NCBI GenBank assembly: GCA_025617745.1
Contig: CM046855.1
Location: forward strand, 19,189,880-19,253,879
Reading direction: 5' to 3'
DNA length: 64,000 nt
Source of the DNA: Heliocidaris erythrogramma
Taxonomy: Eukaryota > Echinodermata > Echinoidea > Camarodonta > Echinometridae
The notes below the pieces were generated by a model. It did no database searches. It was not told where the DNA came from and was given only the letters and a program-made list of their open reading frames with translations. Within the stretch, counting starts at the first letter, position 1. Each line of letters starts with the position of its first letter. Shown here piece after piece: positions 10,836 through 21,467 of this stretch. The position numbers were made by a program, and so were the translations under genes.

Positions 10836-10977
10836 CTTATAGCATCTGTATTTGTAGAGAACAACCAGGAATATTGTCATGACAAGAACAATGCCGATGA
10901 TGATAAGGGCATTTGCCAAGGCATTCCAAGCTTTGGTTCCAGCCTGCTCAGACTTCTCATGGAAAGGGGTGTAAATC
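10836..10977 (-). CDS. PSEN: Presenilin exon, first loop and TM2 (equivalent of human exon 5)
   Basis: 142 bp, the length of human PSEN1 exon 5. It encodes [20 protein letters not shown], then [20 protein letters not shown] and YKYRCYK. Human reads [20 protein letters not shown] and then [13 protein letters not shown]. It includes the short loop before TM2 and the whole of TM2. Acceptor cag at 10978-10980. The exon ends AAG and is followed by GCAAGT, so the donor is of the rare but functional GC-AG class. Confidence 0.97.
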
Positions 10978-12516
10978 CTGGAATGGAAAAAAAATATCAA
11001 TGAGGCTATTTATTATAGTCATTCACAGACATTAGGAGAATTTGTACTTATTTGGGGAAAATTATGTAAAGGTGCTCTTCGATACATTTTGTTTTGTTCG
11101 TTCAGTCAGTAAAATAATTTTTTTATGAACTTTCTAAAAAGAACATTTTCCCCTTAACCGATTCCGCTCACCGCCTCAGATACAGACAAGATGCACAGAC
11201 TAACATTATTTGGAAAAATTCCTACCCTCATCTGATGATTTGTATCTAATTAATTACATTGATTATAATTAAATTACATTCCACTCATGGTGCCTGTGAC
11301 TCCCAACATAGCATTAGCCAAGGTACATTGGTCCATATTGCCCATGTGAACCCAAACTACATCTACCAAGTTAATGAAGGCGAGGCCTTACAGTAGTAAT
11401 TCTGGTTTAATATGCATGTCATTGCCAATTTACCCGAACATTAATCAGCTAGCTATGCAATCCATGTGTTGAGCATTCAGTGCTGATATCGCCCCTCCTG
11501 ACTCAGCATTTTGGGACGAAGAAAGCATACTTTACATGTTACTGCTACCATGAAATATGATATTTACAAATGTCTGATGAACTTTTGTCCCCCTTTGCAT
11601 GTAAACATTCACACACAAAGCAGAGGGATAAAGAGAGGTACCTAATTATGTGTTCAAAGGATATTGTCATGTACATGTTCATCCCGTCATGCCAACCATA
11701 ATATGGAGAGTCACTGTATCATTTCCATCTTGTTTAAGGTACACTGTATGATATTGATGCTATGTTACAGTTTGCCTTGGGATCTAAACTTTGAGATATA
11801 AATAATATTTCCAATCCTGAAGTGGTCAATTCTCCCCAAAAGACAAAAAAAAAAAAAAAAAAGTGGCTTTTGCAACTCGGTATAATAGATTCAGAGCATT
11901 TCTGTGAGTTCATTTAAAGCCAAGGACTGCATTTTCTACAATAAAAGATTTTGTTTACTTCCTATTGTAAACAATATTTTAAAAAATCCTCCCATTTATC
12001 ACAAAACAAAATATGAAAGTTACCCTTCTGATCCTAAGCAGCTTCAAGTGTCTTTAAATTTGATAAATAGAGGGCATGTCAATTACGGGAGTATATAGTA
12101 ATCCGAGCAGTAATCCCTCCCTGACTAACTATTTTTAGACAGAGGTGCCAATATGATATGAAAGGTTTAAGTTCAACCTAGACCCCGTTCTCATTACGAG
12201 ATTAGAACGTGGAACGACCCGTGGAGCACCCCCTAGAGGTGGTCCAGCGGACCGCCGTGGACCGCCGTGGACCTCCGTGGATCATGCAGAAACAACGTCG
12301 CCACATTGTCACCTTAGTAATGAGAACGTGGTCCTAGTCTGAATATTCTACCATTTCCATCATTAATTTCTTTAGCACAAAAGTTTTGCTGAATGTGAGT
12401 GCACTTACATGTGTACAAGAACCAAAAATCTTTTATTGCTTTTTAATGTTTTATGTCTGTGATTAATATCTATTCACCATGTATCCACTGACATGAATAA
12501 AGAAACTTCAACTCAC
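10978..12516 (-). other. Presenilin intron with a small MITE
   Basis: A 1.5-kb intron with the TIR element at 12181-12333 and an A18 run near 11847. No other feature was recognised. Confidence 0.75.
12181..12333. mobile_element. Small MITE (153 bp)
   Basis: Terminal inverted repeats gaccccgttctcattac and gtaatgagaacgtggtc (one mismatch), flanked by CTA on both sides (12178-12180 and 12334-12336, allowing for offset). The inside has three tandem accgccgtgg-like repeats. Superfamily not determined. Confidence 0.75.
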
Positions 12517-12722
12517 AAGTAAACATCACCAGACTCTGTGTAGAAAGAAACAGTGGAGATAGTTGCCACGACAACTAACATACAGAGGGAGACAGGCACA
12601 AATAGCATGATGACGTGCTTGGCCCCATATTTGAGCATCTCATCCTCTTCTTCCTCCTCCATTGGGGGCGGGTTTCTCTCCCTCTGACGCTCCTGATTGG
12701 CTGGCCTGTTGCCTGCATTGGC
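12517..12722 (-). CDS. PSEN: Presenilin exon, acidic stretch and TM1 (equivalent of human exon 4)
   Basis: A 206-bp exon from acceptor ctcag (12723-12727) to donor gtgagt. It begins [20 protein letters not shown], continues with an acidic run, then reads [20 protein letters not shown] and [19 protein letters not shown]. Human reads [20 protein letters not shown]. This is the cytosolic N-terminus and first membrane helix. Entry phase is 0, fitting the donor of the exon at 15508-15615 and equally that of the exon at 59468-59702. The exit (TT + G = Leu) fits the next exon. Confidence 0.97.
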
Positions 12723-13060
12723 CTGAGTAATCAAGGATAAAATTAAAGAAAAAAAGAAAATGACAGAAAGGTATTTTTTCAATTTAAAACTAATTATGGC
12801 TTATACACTCATACAGATAATCCACACGTTCCTACTAGTGTATCAAAATTTGTGTCTCTTAACCAGTAACCACCTGCGTTTTGAGCCACAGTTTAACATT
12901 AAATGGAAATGAAAAATAACTGTGATTAAATACAAAAATTATTTCACATCAATACCATATCCTTATTATTGTAATCTTAATGATTTAATTGAAAATATGA
13001 CTATTGTCAATGTTTTGGCCATAATTAGTCAATGATGAAGTCATTTGCATTACCATCATT

Positions 13061-13189
13061 ATCACTACCAAAATGGAGACCATACATTTGTAAATTTTTG
13101 AATGAAATATGAATACATGTACTTATCACTACCAAAATGGAGACTTCTACATTTGCAAATTTTTGAATGAAATATGAATACATGTACTT
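13061..13189. repeat. 64-bp tandem duplication
   Basis: Two adjacent units (13061-13124, 13125-13189), each beginning atcactaccaaaatggaga and ending tacatgtactt. Confidence 0.9.
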
Positions 13190-14267
13190 AGTAAACTTAT
13201 GACACGACTGAAATAAAAAGAGCCTAAAATGATATGGAAGAAGAGTAGAAAACGTGAGCAGGAACAATTATTCCAACAAGATACCATGATAAATCATGCA
13301 CCTCTATGACAAATAGTTGTGGTACACTCCAAAGTCTTTTAAAGAGCAAATTATAAGAATAGGAGCATGTCTACAACCCTACATAATCTCTTTATTCATC
13401 AACAAGGAAGTGCCACTGATTAATGGCTTCCTGCAAACCTGAAAAATGTCGGCTGTAGCTACTCTTTGTTGATAAACACTTTCGTACTACTTCCATGTGC
13501 AGTAAATGTCAGGAAAATATGGATAGTTTCAATAAAACTCAAGTCATGATATTTTATTTTTATTTTATTTATTTAATTTCCAGGAACATAATTTATAATA
13601 ACATAACAAAAATAACAACGCAAGTGTGACATAAACAACAACCAATGCCTGGGGATTACCTATAAGATATGATAAATTCTGTTTAAAGGCTCTCCTCATT
13701 GGTTGTTGTAATACAAACAAATACAAATATCCGAACATAATTTATTCTTGTCGGTTGTACTGATTTGACCAAAATCATCAAAGTATTTAATTTGCGGTAC
13801 AGAATTTAATCCCCAGTGCACAGACAACATTGAAGCACTCCCAACCCATCCACCACCCTTTCAAAAAGAAAAACTTGTTTGATTCAATATGTTACTAGTA
13901 GATAATACCAATGACTTCACAGAATATACCACAGAGATCTATAATATTTCTCCACTTATATTCTTACACTGCATGCAGTTCAAATATTTAAAGGACTGCT
14001 GGACACTACAATCAACATGAAAATATGTACAATGTGATATATGTATAACAAAAAGCTTCATTACAACATAATTTCTACATATAATCCAGGGCTTGACACT
14101 AAAGGGCGCCTGGAACTCCTGGCCGCCCAAAATCTTTGTACGGATTGCCAAAATCTCAGAATTTTTAACATGGGGCTTTATGCATACAGACCTTAGGAAG
14201 TCAAATCTGGACCCCCCCCCCCTTAAAAATGTTAATGTGGAGCCCTGTATACATAATCTTTCAAACT

Positions 14268-14937
14268 TAAAGGCCCGGTCACACCACCAGAACTTTAACT
14301 GGAGCGGTGAAAAAAAATTCATCACCGCTCTTAACCGATCACCACCGTTTAACAGAAGTTGGCCCCCGTTAAGGCAAAGCCGTATATACACTCGGCCACC
14401 GCTGATGGTCCCTCCTACCGCTCCGAAAGTTTTGAGCTGCACAAAATATTGTGAGCGGTGAGGAGCGGGCAATTTTCCGCTCCGGCAAAGTTCACCACCG
14501 CTCCAACAACGCCCAGTCAAAGTTTGGCACCGCTAGACGCAAGTTCTTGGACGCTTGGGTCCGCTAGGCCAACGCAGAAATCTTGAACGCTGGACCACCG
14601 CTGCTTCACCAGCTTTGCCCGGGCGGTGATTAAACGTTGCACAAACTTTGGTAGAGCGGTTGTAAGCGTTTTACGAGCAGACACGGGATTGCTGGAACGG
14701 TGTCGGGCGTTGAAGCAGCGATCCATTGCAGTGATGAACTTTGGTTTGGCGTTGGTATGGAGGTGTCGGAGCGGGACCAACGCTCGCTACCGTTAAACCA
14801 ACGCTAAAGCAACGCCCGTGTTTTCGATTTTTTCCCCCATTTTGTGCGCGGTGACGAGCGTTGTCGAAATTCGGCCCCCTCTCCCTACCGTTCAAGGAAC
14901 GCTCCAACAAAGTTCTGGCGGTGTGACCGGGCCTTTA
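14268..14937. mobile_element. MITE with TAAAGGCCCGGTCACACC termini
   Basis: 670 bp. The left end TAAAGGCCCGGTCACACCAC and the reverse complement of the right end TAAAGGCCCGGTCACACCGC are nearly identical, and both continue with CAGAACTTT and GGAGCG motifs. The inside is full of short accgct/gagcggt repeats that can fold back. No transposase. Superfamily not assigned. Confidence 0.88.
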
Positions 14938-15507
14938 GCCAAAGAAATGGCAAATTGCAGAAATGGTGATGACTAGTGCCTGAATGGCTAATAAGCCTTC
15001 AAATAGAGGTCCTAATTATCTTGAAGTTTTGTGTCAGACTTTTCTTTAACTATTTTGTTCAAATAAGAGTGAAAGCTGCATGTCTGTGCATGAATGTAAA
15101 ATTGTATACACTGTCCACTGTCAGACTCTATACCTACTGTGTAAATATCATACATGTTACTACAAAAAAAAGTTTAAATATTGTGTCATATCATGTAGGG
15201 TATCATTTTAAAGAGAATTCAGTGGTATCAAACTTTTTTGAGGAGTTTAGTTACTGCTCTCTTGCTCTCAACATACAATAGCATAACTTCATGTTTGAAG
15301 ATAAATTGTAGGGTCAAAGAAAGATTCTAAATGCTGGCATGTTAGGTATAAACTCAGTCTTCATTAATGCTTTACATTCAAATTTAATAAAATATAATAA
15401 CACAAGACATAATTCGGTATGAAGCAGAAAGGCAGAAAGGTGTCAATATTGGGAATGGTATGAGTTAATATCCTTCTGACTCTAAGCATATGTTTGGGCA
15501 AACTTAC

Positions 15508-15615
15508 TCTGCGTCTGTTTCTGTGGAAAGATGCCTCTGACCTGGATCGTTCAGGGTTTATAAGAAGCACTGCGCACTCATCAGTCTCATGGTCACTATC
15601 TTGTGTATCACTCAT
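15508..15615 (-). CDS. PSEN: Probable first coding exon of presenilin
   Basis: The ATG at 15613-15615 opens a 36-codon exon: MSDTQDSDHETDECAVLLIN, then PERSRSEASFHRNRRR. It ends at a good donor (gtaagt) in phase 0, matching entry phase 0 at 12722. A short, acidic-then-basic cytosolic N-terminus that diverges between phyla is normal for presenilins. No competing exon was found between this and 12722. The exon at 59468-59702 offers an alternative N-terminus with the same exit phase. The assignment rests on position, phase and splice site rather than homology. Confidence 0.72.
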
Positions 15616-18077
15616 TGCCTTTTGTTCTATCTTCAGTTCAATAAGAATTTTTTTTTAAAGAAGGTATACATGCACAATGCCCTGAGAAACAGGTGTCTTA
15701 TTTGATACTATTTGAAGTTTAATTGTCATCAAAGGCCTCCTGGTGCATCCCTCATCTTGGCAAGAAACACTTCATTAAAATGATCTGTTCTATACACTTC
15801 CTTGGCTTCATTCTTCAACTAGACCTTAACAATCTGGAGTTGGTAGATGAAAGCATTTAGGTTTTTTGCATATATCTACTGCTCACTGATCAAAGGAAAG
15901 CAACAGCAAAGTCACATGATAAAAACACATGACATGATCTTGTCCAATTCTGAACAGGATTCATTGAGCTGGCATAAAACTTTTAGGCACAGATTACAAG
16001 ACGAGTAAATACAATCTGACAAGTACACCTTCTAAACATACCATGCACATTGCATAGTACAGTCTTCTTTTGGCAAATAATACTGTAGTAAAAACATTTA
16101 TGTTTATCCACACTGCAAGTTCTATCAAGTTGACAATTCACACGTAGTTATTGTGAATTATGAATCTTTCAAATTTTAAATGGGTGCATGCATAATGTAC
16201 CATCCCACCATTTGTCACCATATTGTACGCAATGCTATTATCACAAACACGAAGTACCAGCAGGTTTGCCCAATTCAAACGTAAATGCATGAAGATAAAT
16301 GATAAAATGACTGTTTGGGCATTGTATGTACACATTCAGTCCAGACAGTGCATGTGAATGCTGCATAGGACCACAGTGCTAAGAAAGACAGCTTCCAAAG
16401 AGTAATACCACTCAGTCAGCTAAAAAGCAAGTCTAGAGATTATAAATCATGTAGAGCATGGTGCAATTTCCTACTCATGCACACATTATGCAGGCCAATA
16501 CAAGTGTTTTCCCTGTTTGCAAAACCACTTTGCCGATATGATACAATGACGTAGATCAAACTTGACAACAATAAAACCTCCATAAATCATACGGCATTGT
16601 ATCAATTGTGTTGGGTCCATTTGTATCAACCTACAATGTAGACAATAGCTCGATCCAAAGTCCATCTGAATGCACCAGTTGCACACATACAATATGCATG
16701 CATTAATGAATTACAAGATATCAAAATCTGGAAAGTATCAGTCAATGATACATAGTGCCTTGACTCAAGAATCTCTTTCTCCACAGCAACTTGCGCCTAG
16801 AATCAACAGGTTAATACCAAGTACATATACCATGCAGTCCAAGGTATACACATTTGCGAAAGTACACAAGGTACAAGAAGACTTCACCAGATTTCACAAG
16901 AGATTCACTCTCTCATTCTGGAAGAAGTGACCATACAAGTTCAGACCACACCCACCAAACAATGGATAATTTTAATGATCCTTCCTCTGATCAGTGGGAT
17001 ATTACTTGTCACATGCTGATGTGGACTTGACGAGGACACACCCACTTGCCAGTCACTGTAGACTTCACTTTCTGGTTGAAGGCATAATCCATTTATTGAG
17101 CTTTGGAGCTTCATAATCCAATGACAGGTCCTTCATAGATGTGGGGCTTTTCACGGTGCACATAATGCTTTTTAATAGAGAATCCAAAAGCAAAAGAGCA
17201 CTGGTTGAAATTCATCATAGAGACACAGCTGTCATTGAATCAGCAGCGCCAACCACCACTAACACCACATACTACCTCAAGTTAGTTCTTGCTATCAATT
17301 CTAGAGTGAAGTTTGAACTGGGAGTGGGGCACACCAACTTTCTGAGGCCATAATCTATGCATCCACATGTAGCAGTCTACATGTTCATTCAAATTATATG
17401 ACAGAAGTGATATTTTGTGCAATAAGAGTGCAATATACAAAGACGTACAAAGACCTCACAGTTGAATGCACTGCATAATTTGCACGTTCATAAAAATATA
17501 TTTTGTAGCGGTTCAGGCCTACATGTATAGTGGATCCGGTTTAACAGCTTGTGTCAATAGAAGTATTGGTGTGCAATGTTTATTCAAGATAACAAGTTAA
17601 TGGATAATGAATCCTAAGAACCTGTACAAGGAGGTTTGGTGTCTTTCTTACTACAATTGAACATGTAGGCCTAACTTACCACATAGTCCTAAATTATACA
17701 CAGGCCTAGCCAACACTGTGCTAGCAGAAGTGAGAACATCTGATATCTTTATCTTCTTGTGAGCAAAGTTTATTATGTGCAAAGTGCATTTCTATTTAAT
17801 CAGTTCACACAAAGACCTTCCCACAAATCCAATCAAGAAAAGTATTTTATGGCATATTTTGTTCTTTCTTTAAATCATTCAAATACATCCTTCTCAGCTT
17901 GTGAGATGTACAAAAGTAGAAATACACAAATGTGCTAAATGAGCCATGTACATACATGTACATCACAAAGTTCACAAACCACTTTGGGGATTAACATTTA
18001 TCAAATGACTCATCGCCATTGCAGAAAAAAAATTGGAAAATACCTGATTTTGAATTTACATCAACTGATGACCTCCT
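15616..18077. other. Intergenic or 5' intron, no feature recognised
   Basis: 2.5 kb of AT-rich sequence. Short ORFs (for example 16670-16930) show no family signature. A 5' untranslated exon or promoter of presenilin may be here but none can be pinned down. Confidence 0.5.
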
Positions 18078-18262
18078 AAATCAGTAAAATCAGAATTGAT
18101 TTTATTATTTGCTAGATAAATCTATGTACCTACCTATTTGCTAGTCTTCCGACTACGCAAGCCATTCGAGTAATTAAAGTCACGACAGTGCATATACCCC
18201 CCCTAGGATCACGCCTTCCTCTGTGCACGTACGCATGACGCGCGCACACAATCCTCCTCTTT
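18078..18262. repeat. Left inverted terminal repeat of DIRS copy 2
   Basis: From about 18128 it is the reverse complement of 24113-24255 (for example gtagtcggaagactagcaaa on the plus strand at the right end). The outer 50 bp are specific to this end and recur inverted in the ICR. Confidence 0.9.
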
Positions 18263-18324
18263 ACGAGCAGCCTCAGACAAACTTTGACATGTTGCTAGGC
18301 AAGGAGTGGGGTAGGAGGGTGGGA

Positions 18325-18421
18325 CATAGGTAGGTACATAGATTTATCTAGCAAATAATAAAATCAATTCTGATTTTACTGATTTACTACAATAAATCAA
18401 TGTACCTACCTATTTGCTAGA
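18325..18421. repeat. Internal complementary region of DIRS copy 2
   Basis: Reverse complement of the left outer end (18078-18137) fused at CTGATTTACTAC to the reverse complement of the right outer end (24236-24269). Confidence 0.9.
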
Positions 18422-18462
18422 CCAGCACAGATTCAAATGGGGGGCATGTCCCAAGAGGAAGG

Positions 18463-19443
18463 TCAACAGGAACCCAAGGATGACGTTGCAGCTTGCAACG
18501 TCTTGTTAGAAAAAGACTCTTCAGACAGAACATCTTTTAAATAAAAAGATGTGAAGGACGTGGAGGAACGCCAGTAGGCTGCCCTCATAATGTCCACTAG
18601 GGGCACCCCTTGGAAAAGAGCCCAAGAGGCACTGATGCCCCTGGTATCGTGAGCACGGGGCTTCCCATCAGTCAATAGGGCCTCCGGCCCAGCTGCCTGG
18701 ATCGCTTCGACTATCCATCTAGAAATGGATTCTCTGGAAGCGGCGGAAAAGGGCTCTCGAGTGATGACAAAAAGCTGATCACTCTTACGAAGAGTCTTAG
18801 TCCTATCTAAATACCATTTCAAGGCCCTCACCGGACACCAGACCTTATCCTCCTGCACTGAGGAATGGTCCGACAGCGGTCTAAGAAAAATCTCAAGTGG
18901 TCCAGAGGAAGCAGTCTGATTTTTGGCAATAAAGGAGGGCTTGGGTATAAGTCGCACACCATGGTTTTCCCAACGGATGTGACCCGGTGTTATACACAGA
19001 GCATGAAGAGTACTCCTCCTCTGTGCCGAAGCAATAGCGACTAAAAATAGCGTCTTGACCGTTAAATGGTGAAAGGACGCTTTACCCAAAGGTTCAAAAG
19101 GTGGCTTCGCAAGCACGTCAAGGACCTTGGGTAGACTCCAAGAAGGAGTCAGGCTACGAGTTGATGGACGCTGCAAGAAGAAGGAGCGAGTCAACCTAGC
19201 CAAAAGAGGGGAGTTGGAGACTCCCGAACCATCAGCAAAACCAACGTGGACGGCGGCAATAGCCGAACGATAGCCACGTATGGTTGAAATCGATCTACCC
19301 TTATCGAAAAGGGAGATCAAAAAATCGGCAATAACACCGATAGGGGCTTCACGTGGCGAGACACCCTGATTCTCGCACCAAGAAAAGAAGGCCCCCAGAC
19401 GAGAGTTGTAGAGATCTCTAGTGGAGTCTCTACGGCTTCTCAT
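18463..19443 (-). CDS. DIRS tyrosine recombinase (copy 2)
   Basis: 326 residues; DNA strand-exchange enzyme that inserts the element. Motifs align without gaps to copy 1: GRSISTIRGYRSAI (49-62), AQRRSTLHAL with catalytic Arg 142/143, H265-D-T-R268, W291 and Y301 in SFTSFYL. The start chosen is the ATG at 19441-19443, which shares its A with the RT stop TAA (19443-19445). The same frame is open to 21327, but that longer reading is an out-of-frame translation of the RT gene and has no family resemblance. Translation is most simply explained by termination-reinitiation at TAATG. Confidence 0.93.
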   Translation of the reverse strand: MRSRRDSTRDLYNSRLGAFFSWCENQGVSPREAPIGVIADFLISLFDKGRSISTIRGYRSAIAAVHVGFADGSGVSNSPLLARLTRSFFLQRPSTRSLTPSWSLPKVLDVLAKPPFEPLGKASFHHLTVKTLFLVAIASAQRRSTLHALCITPGHIRWENHGVRLIPKPSFIAKNQTASSGPLEIFLRPLSDHSSVQEDKVWCPVRALKWYLDRTKTLRKSDQLFVITREPFSAASRESISRWIVEAIQAAGPEALLTDGKPRAHDTRGISASWALFQGVPLVDIMRAAYWRSSTSFTSFYLKDVLSEESFSNKTLQAATSSLGSC

Positions 19444-21467
19444 TACAAACTGGGAGGCCCTTTCGGAGAGCCCCGAGTTTCTGGCGTCTTCCCCAACAAC
19501 GGCCAGGCAGTCAAGTGGAGGACCGCTGGGCGTTGATGAACAATCCCCGAGAGGGGTTGAATTATCAAATCCTCCCTGAGAGGAAGGGGAAACGGCTGGC
19601 CGGCCAGGAGACTCAGCAGGTCTGGAAACCAATGTCTCGCTGGCCAATGTGGAGCTATCAGCAAGAGCCAAGCCCTGTCCTCCTTGACCTTCCTCAAGAC
19701 CTGAGGGATCAGAGGAATGGGGGGAAAAGCGTACCCCCGGATAGCTCCCCAATGGAGGGAAAAGGCATCCATCGCCCACGCCTCCTGATCCCGAACCCGC
19801 GAGCAATACCTCGGGAGTCGGTGATTGAGGGTGGAGGCGAACAGATCGATCTCCAGAGGACCCCACACCTCTTGGAGAAGAGCAAACACATCCGGATGAA
19901 GAGTCCACTCTGACGGGAGGCATTTGCCCCGCGACAGAAAATCCGCGATCAGATTTTCCTGACCGGGAATGTAGGAGGCTACCGGAATAATGTTCATAGA
20001 CCGGCACCACCTCCACAACTGGGCAGCTAAGGTGTTCAGAGAGGAAGACCGAGTGCCGCCTTGGCGATTGATATAGGCAGCTACTGTGACATTGTCCGTA
20101 AGAACGAGTACAGTGCGACCAACAAGACCGGGCCTGAAATGATGAAGAGACAGGCTGACCGCCATCATTTCCAAAACATTGATATGGGGCATAACTCTCA
20201 AGTGAGACCAGTCCCCTGAAATCATCTCGCCCCGGCAATGACCGCCCCAACCGAGAAGGGAGGCGTCTGTCGTCAGAGAAACTGACGGAAGAGGTGTACA
20301 GAGAGGCTTGCCTTGGGCAAGAAACGAACTGTTCGACCAGGGGGCGAGAAGGAGCTTGATATCTCTTGGGAGTGGAATCCACCCCAAAAGAGAATCTTTG
20401 CCCGGTCTGTAAAACTTGAGGAGGTGCCTCTGAAAGGGCCTCATCAACAGCCTGCAGTCTGGTAAGACGTCGACTAGACTGGCCAGATAGCCCAGGAATT
20501 GAAGCCATTGTCTGGCTCTGACCCTGCGGGCTACTCGCAATGACCGTGCGGTCATGGTGATAGTCCGAATTCTGTCCCGACTGGGGCGGGCAAGCTGATT
20601 CGGGATATCTATCTCCGCACCCAAGTACACCGGGGTACGTGTGGGAGATAATTCCGATTTTTCCCAGTTTATCAGAAAGCCTAAGTCTTGCGTTAGTCGC
20701 AGTAAAAGGCATAACTGATCCAACAGGAGGGACTCTGAGTTTGCAACTAGGAGCCAATCGTCTAGATAGACGAATAATCGGAGGCCGCGATTCCATAGAA
20801 ACGCGGCCAGGGCCGACACTATTCGAGTAAAGACTCGAGGGGCCGGCCTCAGCCCAAAGGGCAGGGCACGAAATCGAAACGTTTCGCCCTGGAACGCGAA
20901 TCCCAGCAAATTTCTCGACAGAGAGTGAATGGGAATGTGAAAGTACGCGTCTTTGAGATCGAGGGAGATCGCAAGGTCGTCCCGCTTGATCAAGGGCAGA
21001 ATAGATGCCAAGGTCTCCATGCGAAAATGCACTGGAGGTATAAACCTGTTGATTCTTTTCATGTTTAGAATCATACGTAAACTTCCCGAGCGCTTGGGAA
21101 TGACAAAAATTGGGGAGAGACAGAGATGAGGATGATCTCTCGCCCTTTCTACAGCGCCCTTTCCCAGCAGCGTGGTGATCTCTGAGGAGATGTGCTGCTG
21201 GAAAAGGGCTGACATTGGAGGCGGGCGGATTCTGATGGCGCCGTTTGGAATCGGCTTTATCAGATCTATGTAAAAGCCGTCGCGCACGACGGATAGTACG
21301 AAGGCGTCGCCGGAGATTGCCTCCCAAACTGGGAGGAATCTCTGGAGCCGCCCGCCTACACTGTCCACAAGCACTCGGGGTAAGGTATCAAAAGGCCGAC
21401 TTGGGCCTGACCGTGCCCTTGGCGGCGGTCTTACGCCCCCCTCTTCCTCTCGCCGAGCCTCTACCAC
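19443..21467 (-). CDS. DIRS reverse transcriptase-RNase H-methyltransferase-like polyprotein (copy 2)
   Basis: An open frame of 674 codons. The RT covers about residues 85-290: LSPIFVIPKRSGS, first catalytic Asp in LKDAYFHIPI (D173), LPFGLRPAPRVF and active site YLDD (234-237). RNase H covers about 396-515: D401 in TTDASLLGWGG, E433, D458 in LTDNVTVAAYINRQGG, D509 in ADFLSRG. Residues 520-640 (WGPLEIDLFASTLNHRLPRY, MDAFSLHWGAIRGYAFPP, LLLIAPHWPARHWFPDLL) occupy the place of the Dam-like methyltransferase of DIRS1 elements; I infer that function from position. The frame opens with GTG inside gag and has no ATG before residue 85 (21213-21215). It overlaps gag by about 80 nt in the +1 frame, so either frameshifting from gag or a late start is implied. 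Confidence 0.93.
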   Translation of the reverse strand: MVEARREEEGGVRPPPRARSGPSRPFDTLPRVLVDSVGGRLQRFLPVWEAISGDAFVLSVVRDGFYIDLIKPIPNGAIRIRPPPMSALFQQHISSEITTLLGKGAVERARDHPHLCLSPIFVIPKRSGSLRMILNMKRINRFIPPVHFRMETLASILPLIKRDDLAISLDLKDAYFHIPIHSLSRNLLGFAFQGETFRFRALPFGLRPAPRVFTRIVSALAAFLWNRGLRLFVYLDDWLLVANSESLLLDQLCLLLRLTQDLGFLINWEKSELSPTRTPVYLGAEIDIPNQLARPSRDRIRTITMTARSLRVARRVRARQWLQFLGYLASLVDVLPDCRLLMRPFQRHLLKFYRPGKDSLLGWIPLPRDIKLLLAPWSNSSFLAQGKPLCTPLPSVSLTTDASLLGWGGHCRGEMISGDWSHLRVMPHINVLEMMAVSLSLHHFRPGLVGRTVLVLTDNVTVAAYINRQGGTRSSSLNTLAAQLWRWCRSMNIIPVASYIPGQENLIADFLSRGKCLPSEWTLHPDVFALLQEVWGPLEIDLFASTLNHRLPRYCSRVRDQEAWAMDAFSLHWGAIRGYAFPPIPLIPQVLRKVKEDRAWLLLIAPHWPARHWFPDLLSLLAGQPFPLPLREDLIIQPLSGIVHQRPAVLHLTAWPLLGKTPETRGSPKGPPSL

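Larger units (their letters stand above)
12723..15507 (-). other. Presenilin intron with repeats
   Basis: Contains the 64-bp tandem repeat (13061-13189), an AT-rich simple stretch near 13555-13580 and the MITE at 14268-14937. Long ORFs in 13939-14910 fall inside the MITE and its flank and show no protein family. Confidence 0.7.

Noticed and set aside
13939-14910. Long ORFs on both strands
   Set aside because: They fall in the TAAAGGCCCGG MITE and its flank; repetitive accgct motifs keep frames open by composition.
15616-18077. tRNA or other small RNA genes
   Set aside because: No cloverleaf with matching A and B boxes could be supported by eye here or elsewhere in the window.
18463-21327. 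954-codon open frame as one long protein
   Set aside because: Only the last 326 residues are recombinase. The upstream part is an out-of-frame reading of RT/RNase H with Ser/Arg-rich composition and no family motifs, and an ATG overlapping the RT stop starts the real domain. The same applies to 3087-5363.
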